Positions 22,919 through 33,258 are shown, counted from the first letter of the stretch. The stretch: DNA of 64,000 bases from Ahaetulla prasina (GCF_028640845.1 NC_080546.1:31641020-31705019); one strand, 5' to 3'. Numbers and translations are program-made. The notes: generated from the sequence alone by a model not told the origin.

Positions 22919-23805
22919 ACCGGGATTCCCTATGCACGGTCACTCATGCCCTCGTCACTTCCCGCCTGGACTACTGCAATGCTCTCTATATGGGGCTCCC
23001 CTTGAAGAGCACCCGGAGGCTCCAGCTGGTCCAGAACGCGGCTGCGCGGGTGATAGAGGGAACGACTTGAGACTCCCATATAACACCTCTCCTGCGCAAG
23101 CTGCATGTCAGGCCTGGAAACCATACTAGACTTTAGGGTTCCAGACACTGCTACATTTTTCCCCTGAGGGGAAGAAGGGGGGTTGAGGGGTATGGTAACA
23201 TTCTTCAAGCGGTCAAGGTCGGATGGTGTTCACATCTGCTGGAGGAGTGGCGAGAAGATATTCGAATGAACTGGGAGAACGTGGGACCATGTGACCAGCA
23301 AAGGGGTTAGGGGGGTGGGACTCTTGGGGTTTGTATAACTGGGAAAAGAATCCGGAAGTTCAGTTTTGGAATTTCATTCATCATGTGCCAGTTTCCTCAT
23401 GTTAGTAAAGAACTCTGAAAGACAATGGCTTCTGAGGTTTTTTTATGCAGAAGAGGTTTTTCTGGAACCTTGACACTACACTGGCTTCCTGTAGTCTTCC
23501 GGGTGCAATTCAAGGTGTTGGTTATCACCTTTAAAGCGCTCCATGGCTTAGGACCGGGTTATCTACGGGACCGCCTGCTGCCACCTATAGCCTCCCATCG
23601 ACCTGTGCGCTCCCATAGGGAGGGCCTCCTCAGGGTGCCATCAGTCAAACAATGTCGACTGGTGACCCCCAGGGGGAGGGCCTTCTCTGTGGGGGCACCT
23701 GCCCTCTGGAATGAGCTTCCTCCAGGATTATGACAACTTCCTGACCTCCGGACCTTTCGTCACGAGTTGAAGACATATTTATTCTACCGCGCAGGGCTGG
23801 CTTGA
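22919..23805 (+). pseudogene. L2 ORF2 C-terminal region split by an LTR
   Basis: Left of the LTR the DNA matches the L2 segment at 10370-10560 (cacggtcactcatgccctcg, ggtccagaacgcggctgcgc). Right of it (23476 on) the frame reads TLHWLPVVFRVQFKVLVITF, then KALHGLGPGYLRDRL and VGAPALWNELPPGL. Removing 23106-23475 and one copy of the 5-bp duplication restores the match to the other copies. Confidence 0.9.
23106..23475. mobile_element. Solo LTR nested in the L2
   Basis: Starts TGTCAGGCCTGG and ends CCTTGACA, giving TGTCA/TGACA inverted ends. It is flanked by ctgca (23101-23105) and ctaca (23476-23480), a 5-bp duplication with one mismatch. No internal retroviral sequence remains, as expected after LTR-LTR recombination. 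Family (ERV or Gypsy type) was not determined. Confidence 0.85.
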
Positions 23806-24003
23806 AATCATTAGTAATTTTAATAGGGGTTTATCATAGTTTTATTTTTGTTTTTAAGTTTTAAATTCGGCCAAATTTAATATATTTTTAAATTTTATAT
23901 TATATGTATAACTGTGTTTTATCTGGCTGGAAACCGCCCTGAGTCCTTTGGGAGAAGAGTGGTATAGAAATCAAATTAATAAATAATAATAATAATAATA
24001 ACT

Positions 24004-24254
24004 CATAGAGTCATCTATTGCAATGTCCTTCCTGTTAAAGACTACTTCAGCTTCAATCACAACAATACAAGAGCAAACAATAGATTTAAACTTAATGTTA
24101 ACCGCTTCAATCTTGATTGCAGAAAATATGACTTCTGTAACAGAGTTGTTAACGCTTGGAACTCATTACCTGACTCTATAGTCTCTACTCAAAATCCCAA
24201 AATCTTCAACCAAGATTTACTAATGACCTCACCCCATTCCTAAGAGGTCTGTAA
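24004..24254 (+). mobile_element. LINE 3' coding end, family not named, left part
   Basis: Translates to HNNTRANNRFKLNVNRFN, then YDFCNRVVNAWNSLPDSIV, the C-terminus of a CR1/Jockey-group LINE, ending gaggtctgtaaggggcgtgcataa. Its 3' UTR resumes at 25566 after an antisense LINE, so it was split by a later insertion. Confidence 0.7.
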
Positions 24255-25565
24255 GGGGCGTGCATAATAGAATAGAATAGAATAGAATAGAATTTTATTG
24301 GCCAAGTGTGATTGGACACACAAGGAATTTGTCTTGGTGCATATGCTCTCAGTGTACATAAAAGAAAAGATACGTTCATCAAGGTACAACATTTACAACA
24401 CAATTGATGATCAATATATCAATATAAATCATAAGGATTGCCAGCAACAAGTTATAGTCATACAGTCATAAGTGGAAAGAGATTGGTGATGGGAACTATG
24501 AAACGATTAATAGTAGTGCAGATTCAGTAAATAGTCTGACAGTGTTGAGGGAATTATTTGTTTAGCAGAGTGATGGCCTTCGGGAAAAAACTGTTCTTGT
24601 GTCTAGTTGTTCTGGTGTGCAGTGCTCTATAGCTGCTTTGAGGGTAGGAGTTGAAACAGTTTATGTCCAGGATGCGAGGGATCTGCAAATATTTTCACGG
24701 CCCTCTTCTTGATTCGTGCAGTATACAGGTCCTCAATGGAAGGCAAGTTGGTAGCAATTATTTTTCTGCAGTTCTAATTATCCTCTGAAGTCTGTGTTTT
24801 TCTTGTTGGGTTGCAGAACCGAACCAGACAGTTATAGAGGTGCAAATGACAGACTCAATAATTCCTCTGTAGAATTGGATCAGCAGCTCCTTGGGCAGTT
24901 TGAGCTTACTGAGTTGGCGCAGAAAGAACATTCTTTGTTGTCCTTTTTTAATGATGTTTTGATGTTAGCTGTCCATTTGAGATCTTGCGATATGATAGAA
25001 CCCAGAAATTTGAAGGTTTCTACTGTTGATACTGTGTTGTCAAGTATTGTGAGAGGTGGAAGTATGGAAGGGTTTTTCCTAAAGTCTACCACCATTTCTA
25101 CGGTTTTGAGTGTGTTCAGTTCCAGATTGTTTTGGTTGCACCACAAGGCTAGTCGTTCGACCTCTCGTCTATATGCGGATTCGTCATTGTCTCGAATGAG
25201 ACCAATCACTGTTGTGTCATCTGCGAACTTCAGTAGCTTAACAAATGGATCATTGGAGATGCAGTCATTGGTATACAGAGAGAAGAGAAGTGGGGAGAGC
25301 ACACAGCCTTGGGGGGCCCCTGTGCTAATTGTACAGGTATTTGATGTGATCTTGCTTAGCTTCACCTGCTGCTTCCTGTTTGTTAGGAAGCTTGTGATCC
25401 ACTTACAAGTCTGTTCCGGTACCTGTAGCTGGTTTAGCTTAGTTAGAAGAATGTCTGGAATGATGGTATTGAATGCTGAACTAAAGTCTACAAAAAGGAC
25501 CCTTGCATAGGTCTTTGGAGACTCAAGATGTTGTAGGATGTAGTGCAGAGCCATATTAACAGCAT
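24255..25565 (-). mobile_element. Rex1/CR1-L3-like LINE, antisense, with (AATAG)n tail
   Basis: The - strand carries a reverse transcriptase (24880-25554) and a 3' UTR ending in attctattctattctatt, that is (AATAG)n on the + strand at 24268-24291. AATAG microsatellite tails are known for snake CR1-L3 ('Snake1') LINEs, and the protein looks like the Rex1 group. It is 5' truncated and inserted in the LINE at 24004/25566. Confidence 0.8.
24880..25554 (-). pseudogene. Reverse transcriptase of the Rex1/L3-like LINE
   Basis: RT blocks in order: ARVLFVDFSSAFNTIIPDIL, ISTGAPQGCVLSPLLFSLYT, VKLLKFADDTTVIGLI with the catalytic ADD, LEWCNQNNLELN-like region (WCNQNNLELNTLKTVEMVVD) and FKFLGSIIS. The frame is open for about 215 codons to 24880, then breaks at NSVSSNCPRSC. 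The copy lacks the N-terminal endonuclease because it is truncated at 25565. Confidence 0.9.
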
Positions 25566-25719
25566 CATCGTGCCTACCGTTCCTGTCCTATTGTTTTTTT
25601 CGTTATATCCAATTAATATAGTTATTGCATGCTTATGCTTATATATATATGCTTATATATTATATCGTTTCTTTCATGCTTATGCTTGTATATGCTGTTG
25701 TGACAAAATAAATAAAAAA

Positions 25720-25770
<51 letters not shown>

Positions 25771-25772
25771 AA
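25566..25772 (+). mobile_element. LINE 3' UTR, right part, with (AAAT)n tail
   Basis: Continues the LINE cut at 24254: cgtgcctaccgttcctgtcc, then repeats of atgcttatgcttat, then ttgtgacaaaataaataaa and an (AAAT)n run (about 25715-25772). The preceding gggcgtgcataa at 24243-24254 and this piece join naturally, which shows the nesting. Confidence 0.75.
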
Positions 25773-25784
25773 TGTGGCAGCACC

Positions 25785-26155
25785 AAGGGATGGTCTAACG
25801 TTGATCATCCTGTTCTAAACCCAGCCAGTACATCCTTCAGAATGTCTTTGGTTTCAAGCCAATCAATTAGTTTCTCTTGGGGATGTTTGGCATGCATTTT
25901 GCTGATCTAAGTTAGCAAACTGATTAGGTGGTAGTTAGCTTGATCATCTCTTTTGTCCTTCTTACATATTGATATGATGATAGCCAAGCCCCAGTCCTTT
26001 TGTATAATGGCTGAACGATTTATTGTTGTAAGAAGTGACGCTACCACTGGGCTCGACCATTCAAAAATATTTTTTATTATTCATATGTAATAAAGCCTGA
26101 GGCTTTATCTGGTTTAAACTGTTTAATTATATTTCTGATCTCTGAATATGTGACT
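25785..26155 (-). pseudogene. Fossil LINE reverse transcriptase, antisense
   Basis: The - strand reads IIQKDWGLAIIISICKKDKR, then LISLLT, EKLIDWLETKDILKDVLAGF and a RSTLDH-like word, the block order of an RT before the FIDL motif. Stops interrupt it. It could be the upstream part of the same family as 18600-19157, which begins just after the equivalent point. Nothing here is intact. Confidence 0.55.
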
Positions 26156-26184
26156 ATGGGCCAGTGGGGAAGAGAGATGGTATC

Positions 26185-26327
26185 CAGGTGTGGGTTTCAC
26201 TTACTTTTGCTACTGGTTTGCTCGGGCACACACCACTTCTACATATGCGCAGATCATATTTGATGATGTCCAGGCGGGTGAGCAGAGGCTCCCACAGCCG
26301 CTGCGAACCGGTAGCAACCCACCACTG
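26185..26327. mobile_element. hAT-type MITE, CAGTGGTGGG family
   Basis: Starts CAGGTGTGGGTTTC and ends GCAACCCACCACTG. Flanks atggtatc and attatatc agree at six of eight positions. Related to 5609-5745 and 30816-30981. Confidence 0.75.
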
Positions 26328-26973
26328 ATTATATCCAACTAGCACGTCTGCCACAGAATTCTCTGCTTGTCCATATAGGGCAAAAAAATGGGGCTACCAT
26401 CCTCCAAAAGATAGCAGAATTATTTTTCACTGGCAGCTGCAATCAAAAAGTTGCCAGGATATCCCCATAGCATCCTTTTTTTAATGAATTAATTAAGCTG
26501 GTGGGGTTTTTTTTTCAATTTCACTGGGTCAGAAATTGAACAAAAGCCAAGATTCCATTTGTATCAGTTAAAGTAACATTTAGAGAGATCCAAACTTCAC
26601 GCCATTCATGATTGAACCAAACATGATGTGTTCTTCAGTCATGCCTAATTTTAACAGATTGGGAGTCAGTTAACAATGATTGAAACAGTTTGGTTAAGTT
26701 ATTTAAATTAGCCAGTACAATGTTATCTAACTATATGCCACTTTATGACTTAGTAAAGAGTTTTGGCTGATTTCCTTCTAACAAGGTTGGTGATTATGGT
26801 TGCTTGCTGAGATGTCTATTTAGTACAAGTAGGGCAAAGTCACTAGCCACTGTTATCAGTCACCTACCAAAGGTTTTCAGGTGCTGGATAACAGGAAAGT
26901 GGTAACTTTCAGATCTACTAACAACTGTAAACCTAGATAGATAGGGAATTAAACTTTGGAAGATCCCAACATA
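26328..26973. other. Intergenic DNA, nothing recognised
   Basis: About 640 bp without a recognisable gene or repeat. Confidence 0.5.
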
Positions 26974-26981
26974 GTTTAGTC

Positions 26982-27281
26982 CAGGGGTGTCAAACTCAAT
27001 TTCATTGAGGGCCACATCAGGGTTGTGTTTGACCTTGGAGGGCCAGGGAGGGCGTGACAAGCTCAACATCACTCGTGTTGGAGTACCTGTGGTGGCCGTG
27101 ATGGCCTCCTGCAGCCCTCTACCAGCGAAAACGGAACTCAGACGGCCACACACACACCTCCAGAGCTCCATTTTCACTTGCAGAGGTTCCGCGGGCCAAT
27201 CCTTCACTATTTCCAAGGTGGCCCCATCTAAGTACCCCATGGGCTGCATCAAGGCCATGGGCCTGGAGTTTAACACCTCTG
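26982..27281. mobile_element. hAT-type MITE, CAGGGGTGTCAAACTC family
   Basis: Starts CAGGGGTGTCAAACTCAATT and ends GAGTTTAACACCTCTG. Flanks gtttagtc and gtctaatc agree at six of eight positions. The GC-rich interior gives short false frames on both strands. Confidence 0.85.
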
Positions 27282-27289
27282 GTCTAATC

Positions 27290-27732
27290 TAAGAAAGAAG
27301 ATTTTTATTGGTCCAGTGGGTAAACTCAGCTGGTAATACTCTGAAAAACCGGGTTCACTTTTGTAAAAGTTTGAATGAGACAAAATCCTCTGTAGTTGCT
27401 GAATCTATTCTTAGACGAGCGGCATAAAATAGGAGATGTTATTATAGAAGATACAGGCTGGTAATGACATTTAGAAGTGAGATTTATTGTTTGTTCTAGT
27501 TCTTGCATTAAAGTCGCTGGCCAGGATTAAGTATGAAACAGGGAATGCAATCATTAGATCTCCCACATGGGTATCTATTTTATTCCATTCATGTTTCATC
27601 TATGATCATATTCACAGAGATGGAACATTCACATTAATCAAGAAGAACTGGTTTCTATTGAATTGCAGGAGAATCGCCAGTGCATACTGCTAAACTAGTT
27701 ACTTGAGCTTATAATGAGGCAGGCGTTAGAAT
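27290..27732. other. Intergenic DNA, nothing recognised
   Basis: No gene or repeat seen. Confidence 0.5.
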
Positions 27733-27740
27733 GCCTAAGC

Positions 27741-27875
27741 CAGGGGTCTGCAAACTTGGCTCTTTTAAGACTTGTGGACTTCAACTCCCAGAGTTCCTCA
27801 GCCAACTTTGCTGGCTGAGGAACTCTGGGAGTTGAAGTCCACAAGTCTTAAAAGAGCCAAGTTTGCAGACCTCTG
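27741..27875. mobile_element. Palindromic hAT MITE
   Basis: A 135-bp near-perfect hairpin: the left arm caggggtctgcaaacttggc ... ggacttcaactcccagagtt is mirrored by aactctgggagttgaagtcc ... gccaagtttgcagacctctg around a short GCTGGCTGAGG loop. Flanks gcctaagc and acctaagc form an 8-bp duplication with one mismatch. Confidence 0.92.
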
Positions 27876-27883
27876 ACCTAAGC

Positions 27884-28306
27884 CATCACAAAGCCTCCCC
27901 GGTCCTGCATGAAGCACAGCTTCCAATGTGTCTTAAACCCTTCTAGTGGTTCACCCACATCCCACGTTCCCTGATACATAAAACCCTACATCATAGTTAG
28001 ATATATTTGATAGAAAAGATGGGGCTCTACTCCTAATATTCCTTCCAGGCAATAAAAGACACGTAAGTAATATTGGTTGAATGTCCTTCAGTTTGGCTGA
28101 ACAAAGATAGTGCTCAGCCAAAGGCGTTCCTTGAGAAACACTGGGGCAGAGAAAATATCCCACAGCTTTGTGCTGCCAATTGCTGTCCTGGAACAGCCTG
28201 TATCAGATATCTGAGTGCTCTTTAATGGGGTTCAGATAAAGATCTGTGAGATCAGCTGATCTGCAAACTCCGTGATTTGCAGGACTATGTTTGCAACTCC
28301 TGGTAG
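27884..28306. other. Intergenic DNA, nothing recognised
   Basis: No gene or repeat seen apart from the 18-bp SINE target at its right edge. Confidence 0.5.
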
Positions 28307-28324
28307 CATGTTTGAATTTTCAAT

Positions 28325-28557
28325 CATCATCATCTTTTTAATGACCCCATAATCACTTGCGGGGTGGAGGCTGGGCAACTGAATGGAGCTGAGTGTTTAC
28401 TGGCCAGATGCCCTTCCTGTCACCCATGCAGAGTTATATTCAGCAGATTAAATTCTCAGGGTGGCCAGAGAGAGAAATATCTGCCTCTACCTAGGATCGA
28501 ACTGACAGCCTCCTGATTGTGAGGTGAGAGTATCACCTCTAGGTCACCGCACCATTC
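28325..28557 (-). mobile_element. tRNA-derived SINE, antisense, with 18-bp duplication
   Basis: Flanked by catgtttgaattttcaat at 28307-28324 and 28558-28575. The tail (atgatgatg on the - strand) abuts the left copy, so the SINE reads leftwards. Its right end on the - strand, starting ggtgacctagaggtgata and including ggttcgatcctaggtag-like box B sequence (28480-28500), resembles a tRNA head. The body (gcggggtggaggctgggcaa) recurs widely in squamates. Confidence 0.85.
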
Positions 28558-28575
28558 CATGTTTGAATTTTCAAT

Positions 28576-29138
28576 GAGGCAAGCTAATTGTCTGTCCCAT
28601 GACATGCCTCTGACTAATGTTAAAGATAAATCCGTATTAATACTGCTTTTGCAGCCTTCTGCATAGAGCATAGAAAGCAAATCAATTAGTGGGTCAACTG
28701 TCTTATGCACTGTAGTTAAAGACTGTGTAACATTCCCATACCTCTTTAGTAGGTCCTCCTGTACGCAGTCTGGCAAAGTTCCAAAGGTGTCAAGTGGTAA
28801 TCTGTTCTCTCTGCTTCAAGTTGCTTATCTAAATAAATTCCCAAGGACAGGGCTGGTTTACTCCCTTAGCAGCTGGAGGGAGTAGCATCCACTCCTTATT
28901 TTTTTTCAGTTAAAGGGCTGGTAGCATCTTGATGTGATGACTTGATAGGCGATGAAACCTGTGCCTTACAAAATACCCACTTTGAAAAGATCAATAATGT
29001 AGTCAGGATGAGCTTCATTATAAGCCTGCTTTGATGTCAGCAAAATTACAGCCCATCTTGCTAGGCAACCACTGCACCAAATGTAAGTCAATTTTATAGT
29101 AATGACATTGAACTTAGAGAATAATATATTGCTTTCTT
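28576..29138. other. Intergenic DNA, nothing recognised
   Basis: No recognisable gene or element. Confidence 0.5.
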
Positions 29139-29420
29139 TGACTCCCTCTTCTTTGTGGCAGCCCCTTCGAGATATCAGAACACTGCTATCATGTCACCCC
29201 TAGTCCTTTTCATTAAACTAGACATACCCAGTTCCTGCAGCCGTTCTTCATATGTTTTAGCCTCCAGTCCCCTAATCATCTTTGTTGCTCTTCTCTGCAC
29301 TCTTTCTAGAGTCTCAACATCTTTTTCACATCGTGGCGACCAAAACTGGATGCAGTATTCCAAGTGTGGCCTTACTCCAAGGCATTATAAAGTGGTATTA
29401 ATACTTCAAGTGATCTTTAC
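29139..29420 (-). mobile_element. CR1 LINE fragment, antisense
   Basis: The - strand gives [40 protein letters not shown] and [20 protein letters not shown], the CR1 ORF2 C-terminal region. Truncated at both ends and carrying a frameshift near 29375. Confidence 0.9.
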
Positions 29421-29789
29421 ATGAAATTAGAATCACAGATGCATGCTTTGACATTGAAATAGCATTTGTAGAAGAATCAATAACTTTATCCACAAAAACA
29501 GAAGATTTTATTTTGAAAAATCTATTCAAAAACAGTTTTGATATAGATGTGAAAGTCTTGAAAAAAATTAGTAGGAGGCATGCCTCTAATAGCAATGTCA
29601 GGTGTAATATTTCTAACTTGTATATTTGTCCTCCATGAAGACTAATTCTGGCATTTGTGTGGGAGACAATTTCTGCTAAGCATGAACCTTTTTGGAAAGT
29701 TGTGATTGCTTAGCATAAAGCTTCCCCTTTACATTTCTAATTATGTTCACAGACAGCTCATAAAGCTGACAAAAGGGCCATTTTTATTT

Positions 29790-30780
29790 AGGGTCTGAAT
29801 GGAGAGATGGAGGGAATATTTACCAAATTTTCAGATGATTGGGCGAGATAGCTAACAAGCTAGAAAATAGAAATAACATTCAAAAACTTCAGAATAATTG
29901 TCGAAAGTAATAAAAGACATTAAGTTTAGACAAATACAAAGTTCTTCACTTGGAAAACAAGGACTCAATATGGGGATATTTAGGTTGGTGTTTTTGAAAA
30001 TAAACTTGGAATAAGTATTTTATTTAGAGACTTCAGGTCAATGCTAACTCTGGGAAACTGCCTGGACAAGGGCCATTAGTTCATTTGGCAAGATTTTTTT
30101 GGAGGTGATTGCCATTCCCTATTTCCTAGAGTTGAGAAAGAGTGACTGGCTCAAAGTCTCCCAGCTGTCTTCATTGCCTCAGACAGGAATAGAACTCATG
30201 ACCTCCTAGTTTCTAGCCTGATGCCTTCCCCACTACACCAAATAGGCTCTCAAGTAGTTTATTAAAAACAGAATATTAGTTAGCAGCATAGCACATGCAA
30301 TTTAACATAGTATCAATGAAAATCTATCCAAATCACAGGATGTAATTGTTCCAGAACACCGATTGAGTACTCTCTCCTTTTCCAGCCAATATATTTTAAG
30401 AAGGATGTAGAGAAACTGAATCAGGGTCAAAAGGATAATCAGGAGACTAGAAACTAAATCCTACAAAGAGATATTTAAGCAGCTGGGCTGTTTAGCCTTG
30501 AGAAAACATGCCTGGAAAGATGGAGAAATATGATAGTACTCTTCAAATACTTGAAAAGGTATCACCTACTAGTAGATCAAGACCGGTTCTGTCTCAGTAC
30601 AGAATGCTGGGTTTAGAATAATGATTTCAAGAAAACAGATTCAGTGTTTTGAAAAGTGTTCTTCTAGTAAGAGCAATTTAACCCTTGAACCTGCTGCCCA
30701 GAAAAAGAGGGGACTCCCCTTTACTCAATAAGTCAAGCCCCTTCAACTCTATGATTTTGTGCTTCTGCAGTGTACATTAC
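29790..30780 (+). mobile_element. Very old CR1 LINE remnant, sense
   Basis: The words atatttaccaaattttcagatgattgg, tacaaagttcttcacttgga and ggactcaatatgggg match the FADD and KVLHLGK region of CR1 in decayed form. From 30350, cagggtcaaaaggataatcagg, gcagctgggctgtttagcc, ctcttcaaatacttgaaaagg and ccccttcaactctatgattttgtg follow the CR1 C-terminal order and 3' end. A SINE at 30075-30250 separates the halves. Divergence is high, so this is ancient. Confidence 0.6.
30075..30250 (-). mobile_element. tRNA-derived SINE, antisense, inside old CR1
   Basis: The - strand begins gagagcctatttggtgtagt, then aaggcatcaggctagaaact, aggaggtcatgagttctatt, a tRNA-like head with A- and B-box-like words, followed by a SINE body. 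It resembles the Sauria SINE type. No clear duplication was found. Confidence 0.65.
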
Positions 30781-30815
30781 AGTGTGTATGTGTGTGTGTG
30801 CATATGTATATATAT

Positions 30816-30981
30816 CAGTGGTGGGTTGCTACCGGTAGCAGTGGCAGGAGGCTCCGCCCACCCACCTGGACATCTCTGCACATGCGCAGAAGCTTCTGTG
30901 CATGCGCAGAAGTGGTGCGCACGCACGCATGCACACACCCATGAGCAAACCGGTAGCGATGGGATTTGAATCCCACTACTG
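30816..30981. mobile_element. hAT-type MITE, CAGTGGTGGG family
   Basis: Starts CAGTGGTGGGTTGC and ends GAATCCCACTACTG; flanks atatatat and atatctgt agree at six of eight positions. The interior holds repeats of catgcgcagaag and alternating purine-pyrimidine (gcgcacgcacgcatgcac). A (TG)n run lies just left (30782-30800). Confidence 0.8.
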
Positions 30982-31004
30982 ATATCTGTGAGTGTCTGTG
31001 TGTG

Positions 31005-31288
31005 TATCCTTTTTTTTTTTTTTTTTGCATTTATATCCCGCCCTTTTCCGAAGACTCAGGGTGGCTAACACTATGTTAGCAATAGTCTTCATTCTATTTG
31101 TATATTTACAAAGTCAACTTATTGGCCCCAACAATCTGGGTCCTCATTTTACCTACCTTATAAAGGATGGAAGGCTGAGTCAACCTTGGGCCTGGTGGGA
31201 CTAGAACCTGCAGTAATTGCAGGCAGCTGCTGTTAATAACAGACTGCATTAGCAGTCTGAGCCACAGAGGCCCTTTTGAATATATATG
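31005..31288 (-). mobile_element. tRNA-derived SINE with L2-like tail, antisense
   Basis: On the - strand it begins ggcctctgtggctcagactg, then gcaggttctagtcccacc (B box), then gttgactcagccttccatcc, gaggacccagattgttggg, and ends in ccctgagtcttcggaaaagg gcgggatataaatgc and a poly(A) of about 20. The 3' hairpin matches the L2 LINE ends in this window, which suggests L2-mediated mobility. Confidence 0.85.
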
Positions 31289-31499
31289 CAAAATAATTTA
31301 GCTGAAATGTATTTCTTTTAAGTTATTATGTATTGAAATCATTTTATAAATTCAAAGTCTCCCAAAGGGAGCTGTGGCCAGGGTATATCATTACATTATA
31401 ATATTTTTAAAATGAGTATATAATGTCTGAAAGGAAAAAGATAACACAGCTACTATTCTATTACCTTCTTTTGTCTTTTGTCTTTTGTTTGGTTCTTTC
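31289..31499. other. Intergenic DNA ending in a TTTC-rich run
   Basis: Unrecognised, then an impure TTTC/TTTTG-rich microsatellite at about 31470-31520 that abuts the antisense L2 tail. Confidence 0.5.
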
Positions 31500-33258
31500 T
31501 TTCTTTCTTTTCTTTTTATTAAATTTGTATACCGCCCTTCTCCCGAAGGACTCAGGGCGGTTCACAGCCAAGTAAAATAGACAATATATAAATACAATTT
31601 AAAATACACTTAAAAAACTTATTAAAATTGGCCACAATTAAAATTTAAAACTAAAACCCATTTAAAAACCCATAAATTTAAAAACTAACCCAGGCCAGCG
31701 CAGATAAATAGGTAAGTTTTGAGCTCGCGGCGAAAGGTTCGGAGGTCCGGAAGTTGACGAAGTCCTGGGGGGAGGTCGTTCCAGAGGGCGGGAGCCCCCA
31801 CAGAGAAGGCCCTTCCTGGCGCCGCCAGACGACACTGTCGCTACCGACGGCACCCTGAGGAGTCCCTCTGTGAGAGCGCACGGGTCGGTGAGAGGTATTC
31901 GCAGCAGCAGGCGGTCCCGTAAGTAGCCCGGCCCTATGCCATGGAGCGCTTTAAAGACGTTCACCAAAACCTTGAAGCGCACCCGAAAGCCACAGGCAGC
32001 CAGTGCAGCCTGCGCAGGATAGGTGTCATTCGGGAGCCCGAGGCTCCTCTATCACCCGCGCAGCTGCATTCTGACTAACTGTAGCCTCCGGATGCCCCTC
32101 AAGGGAGCCCCATGTAGAGAGCATTGCAGTAATCCAGACGAGACGTCACAAGGGCGTGAGTGACCGTGCATAGGGCATCCCGGTTCAGAAAGGGCGAACT
32201 GGCGCACCAGGCGAACCTGGTGGAAAGCTCTCCTGGAGACGGCCGTCAGGTGTTCATCAAAAGACAGCCGCTCATCCAGGAGAACGCCCAAATTGCGCAC
32301 CCTCTCCATCGGGCCAATGACTCGCTCCCGACAGTCAGCCGTGGACTCAGCTGACTGTACCGCGATGCCGGCATCCACAGCCACTCTGTCTTGGGGGGGT
32401 TGAGCTTGAGCCTGTTTCTCCCCATCCCGGCCCGGACGGCGTCCAAACACCCGGGCGGCACTCTGATAGCTTCATTGGGGTGGCCCGTGTGGAAAAGTAC
32501 AGCTGAGTGTCATCAGCGACAGCTGGTACCTCACACCGAAACCACTGATGATCTCACCCAGCGTTTACATAGATGTTGAACAGAGGGGGCGAGAGAATCG
32601 ACCCCTGCGGCACCCCACAAGTGAGGCGCCGCGGGGTCGACCTCTGCCCCCCCGTCAACACCGTCTGCGGCCGGTCGGAGAGATAGGAGGAGAACCACCC
32701 ATAAACGGTGCCTCCCCCTCCCCATCCCCCCACCCCGCGCAGCAGGGTACCAAGGTCGATGGGATCAAAAGCCGCTGAGAGGTCTAATAGGACCAGGGCA
32801 GAGGAACAACCCTCATCCCTGGCCCTCCAGAGATCATCCACCAACGCGACCAAAGCCGCCTCAGTGCTGTAACCGGCCGGAAACCGGACTGAACGGGTCT
32901 AGATAGACAGTTTCCTCCAGGTGCAGGGGAAACTGATATGCCACCATACTCTCTACAACCTTCGCCGCGAAGCGAAGGTTGGAGACCGGACGATAATTAC
33001 CTAAAACAGCCGGGTCCAGGGAAGGCTTCTTGAGGAGGGGCCTCACCACCGCCTCTTTCAAGGCGGCCGGAAAGACTCCCTCCAACAAGGAAGCACTCGT
33101 AATCCCCTGGAGCCAGCCTCGTGTCACCTCCCGAGTGGCCAGCACCAGCCAGGAGGGGCACGGGTCCAGTAAACACGTGGTGGCATTCAGTCTACCCAGC
33201 AACCTGTCCATGTCCTCGGGAGTCACAGGGTCAAACTCATCCCAGACATTGTAAAACA
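31500..33258 (-). mobile_element. 5'-truncated L2 LINE, antisense
   Basis: On the - strand: RT start with VLGNYRPVSNLRFAAKVVES (about 33000), LDPFSPVSGRLQH-like word, MVALVDDLWRARDEGCSSAL and LLDLSAAFDPIDLGTLLR (32850-32740), CGVPQGSILSPPLFNIYVN (32620-32560), then the C-terminal domain and the 3' UTR hairpin (gtataccgcccttctcccga at 31528-31548). Frameshifts at about 32885, 32560 and 32060 inactivate it. The FADD block is damaged near 32510. Confidence 0.92.

Larger units (their letters stand above)
19160..24003 (+). mobile_element. Long L2-clade LINE with 5' GC-rich region, endonuclease and RT
   Basis: In order: a GC-rich 5' region with tandem units (about 19160-20530), an apurinic endonuclease region (20620-21200), a linker, a reverse transcriptase (21821-22918), a C-terminal region (to 23105 and on from 23476), a 3' UTR with the ccgccctgagtcctttgggagaa hairpin and an (AAT)n end. 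A 370-bp solo LTR splits the C-terminal region. Several frameshifts make it inactive. The left boundary is uncertain because the preceding RT fossil runs into GC-rich sequence, and no target-site duplication was found. Confidence 0.85.

Noticed and set aside
24794..25510. A 238-codon + strand frame
   Set aside because: It is the antisense shadow of the Rex1/L3-like reverse transcriptase on the other strand.
27741..27875. Palindrome considered as a structured RNA gene or terminator
   Set aside because: Multiple copies with 8-bp duplications show it is a hAT MITE.
31005..31288. tRNA-like A and B boxes considered as a tRNA gene
   Set aside because: The sequence continues into a SINE body, an L2-like 3' end and poly(A); no tRNA cloverleaf with acceptor stem is present. 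The same applies to 54835-55020.
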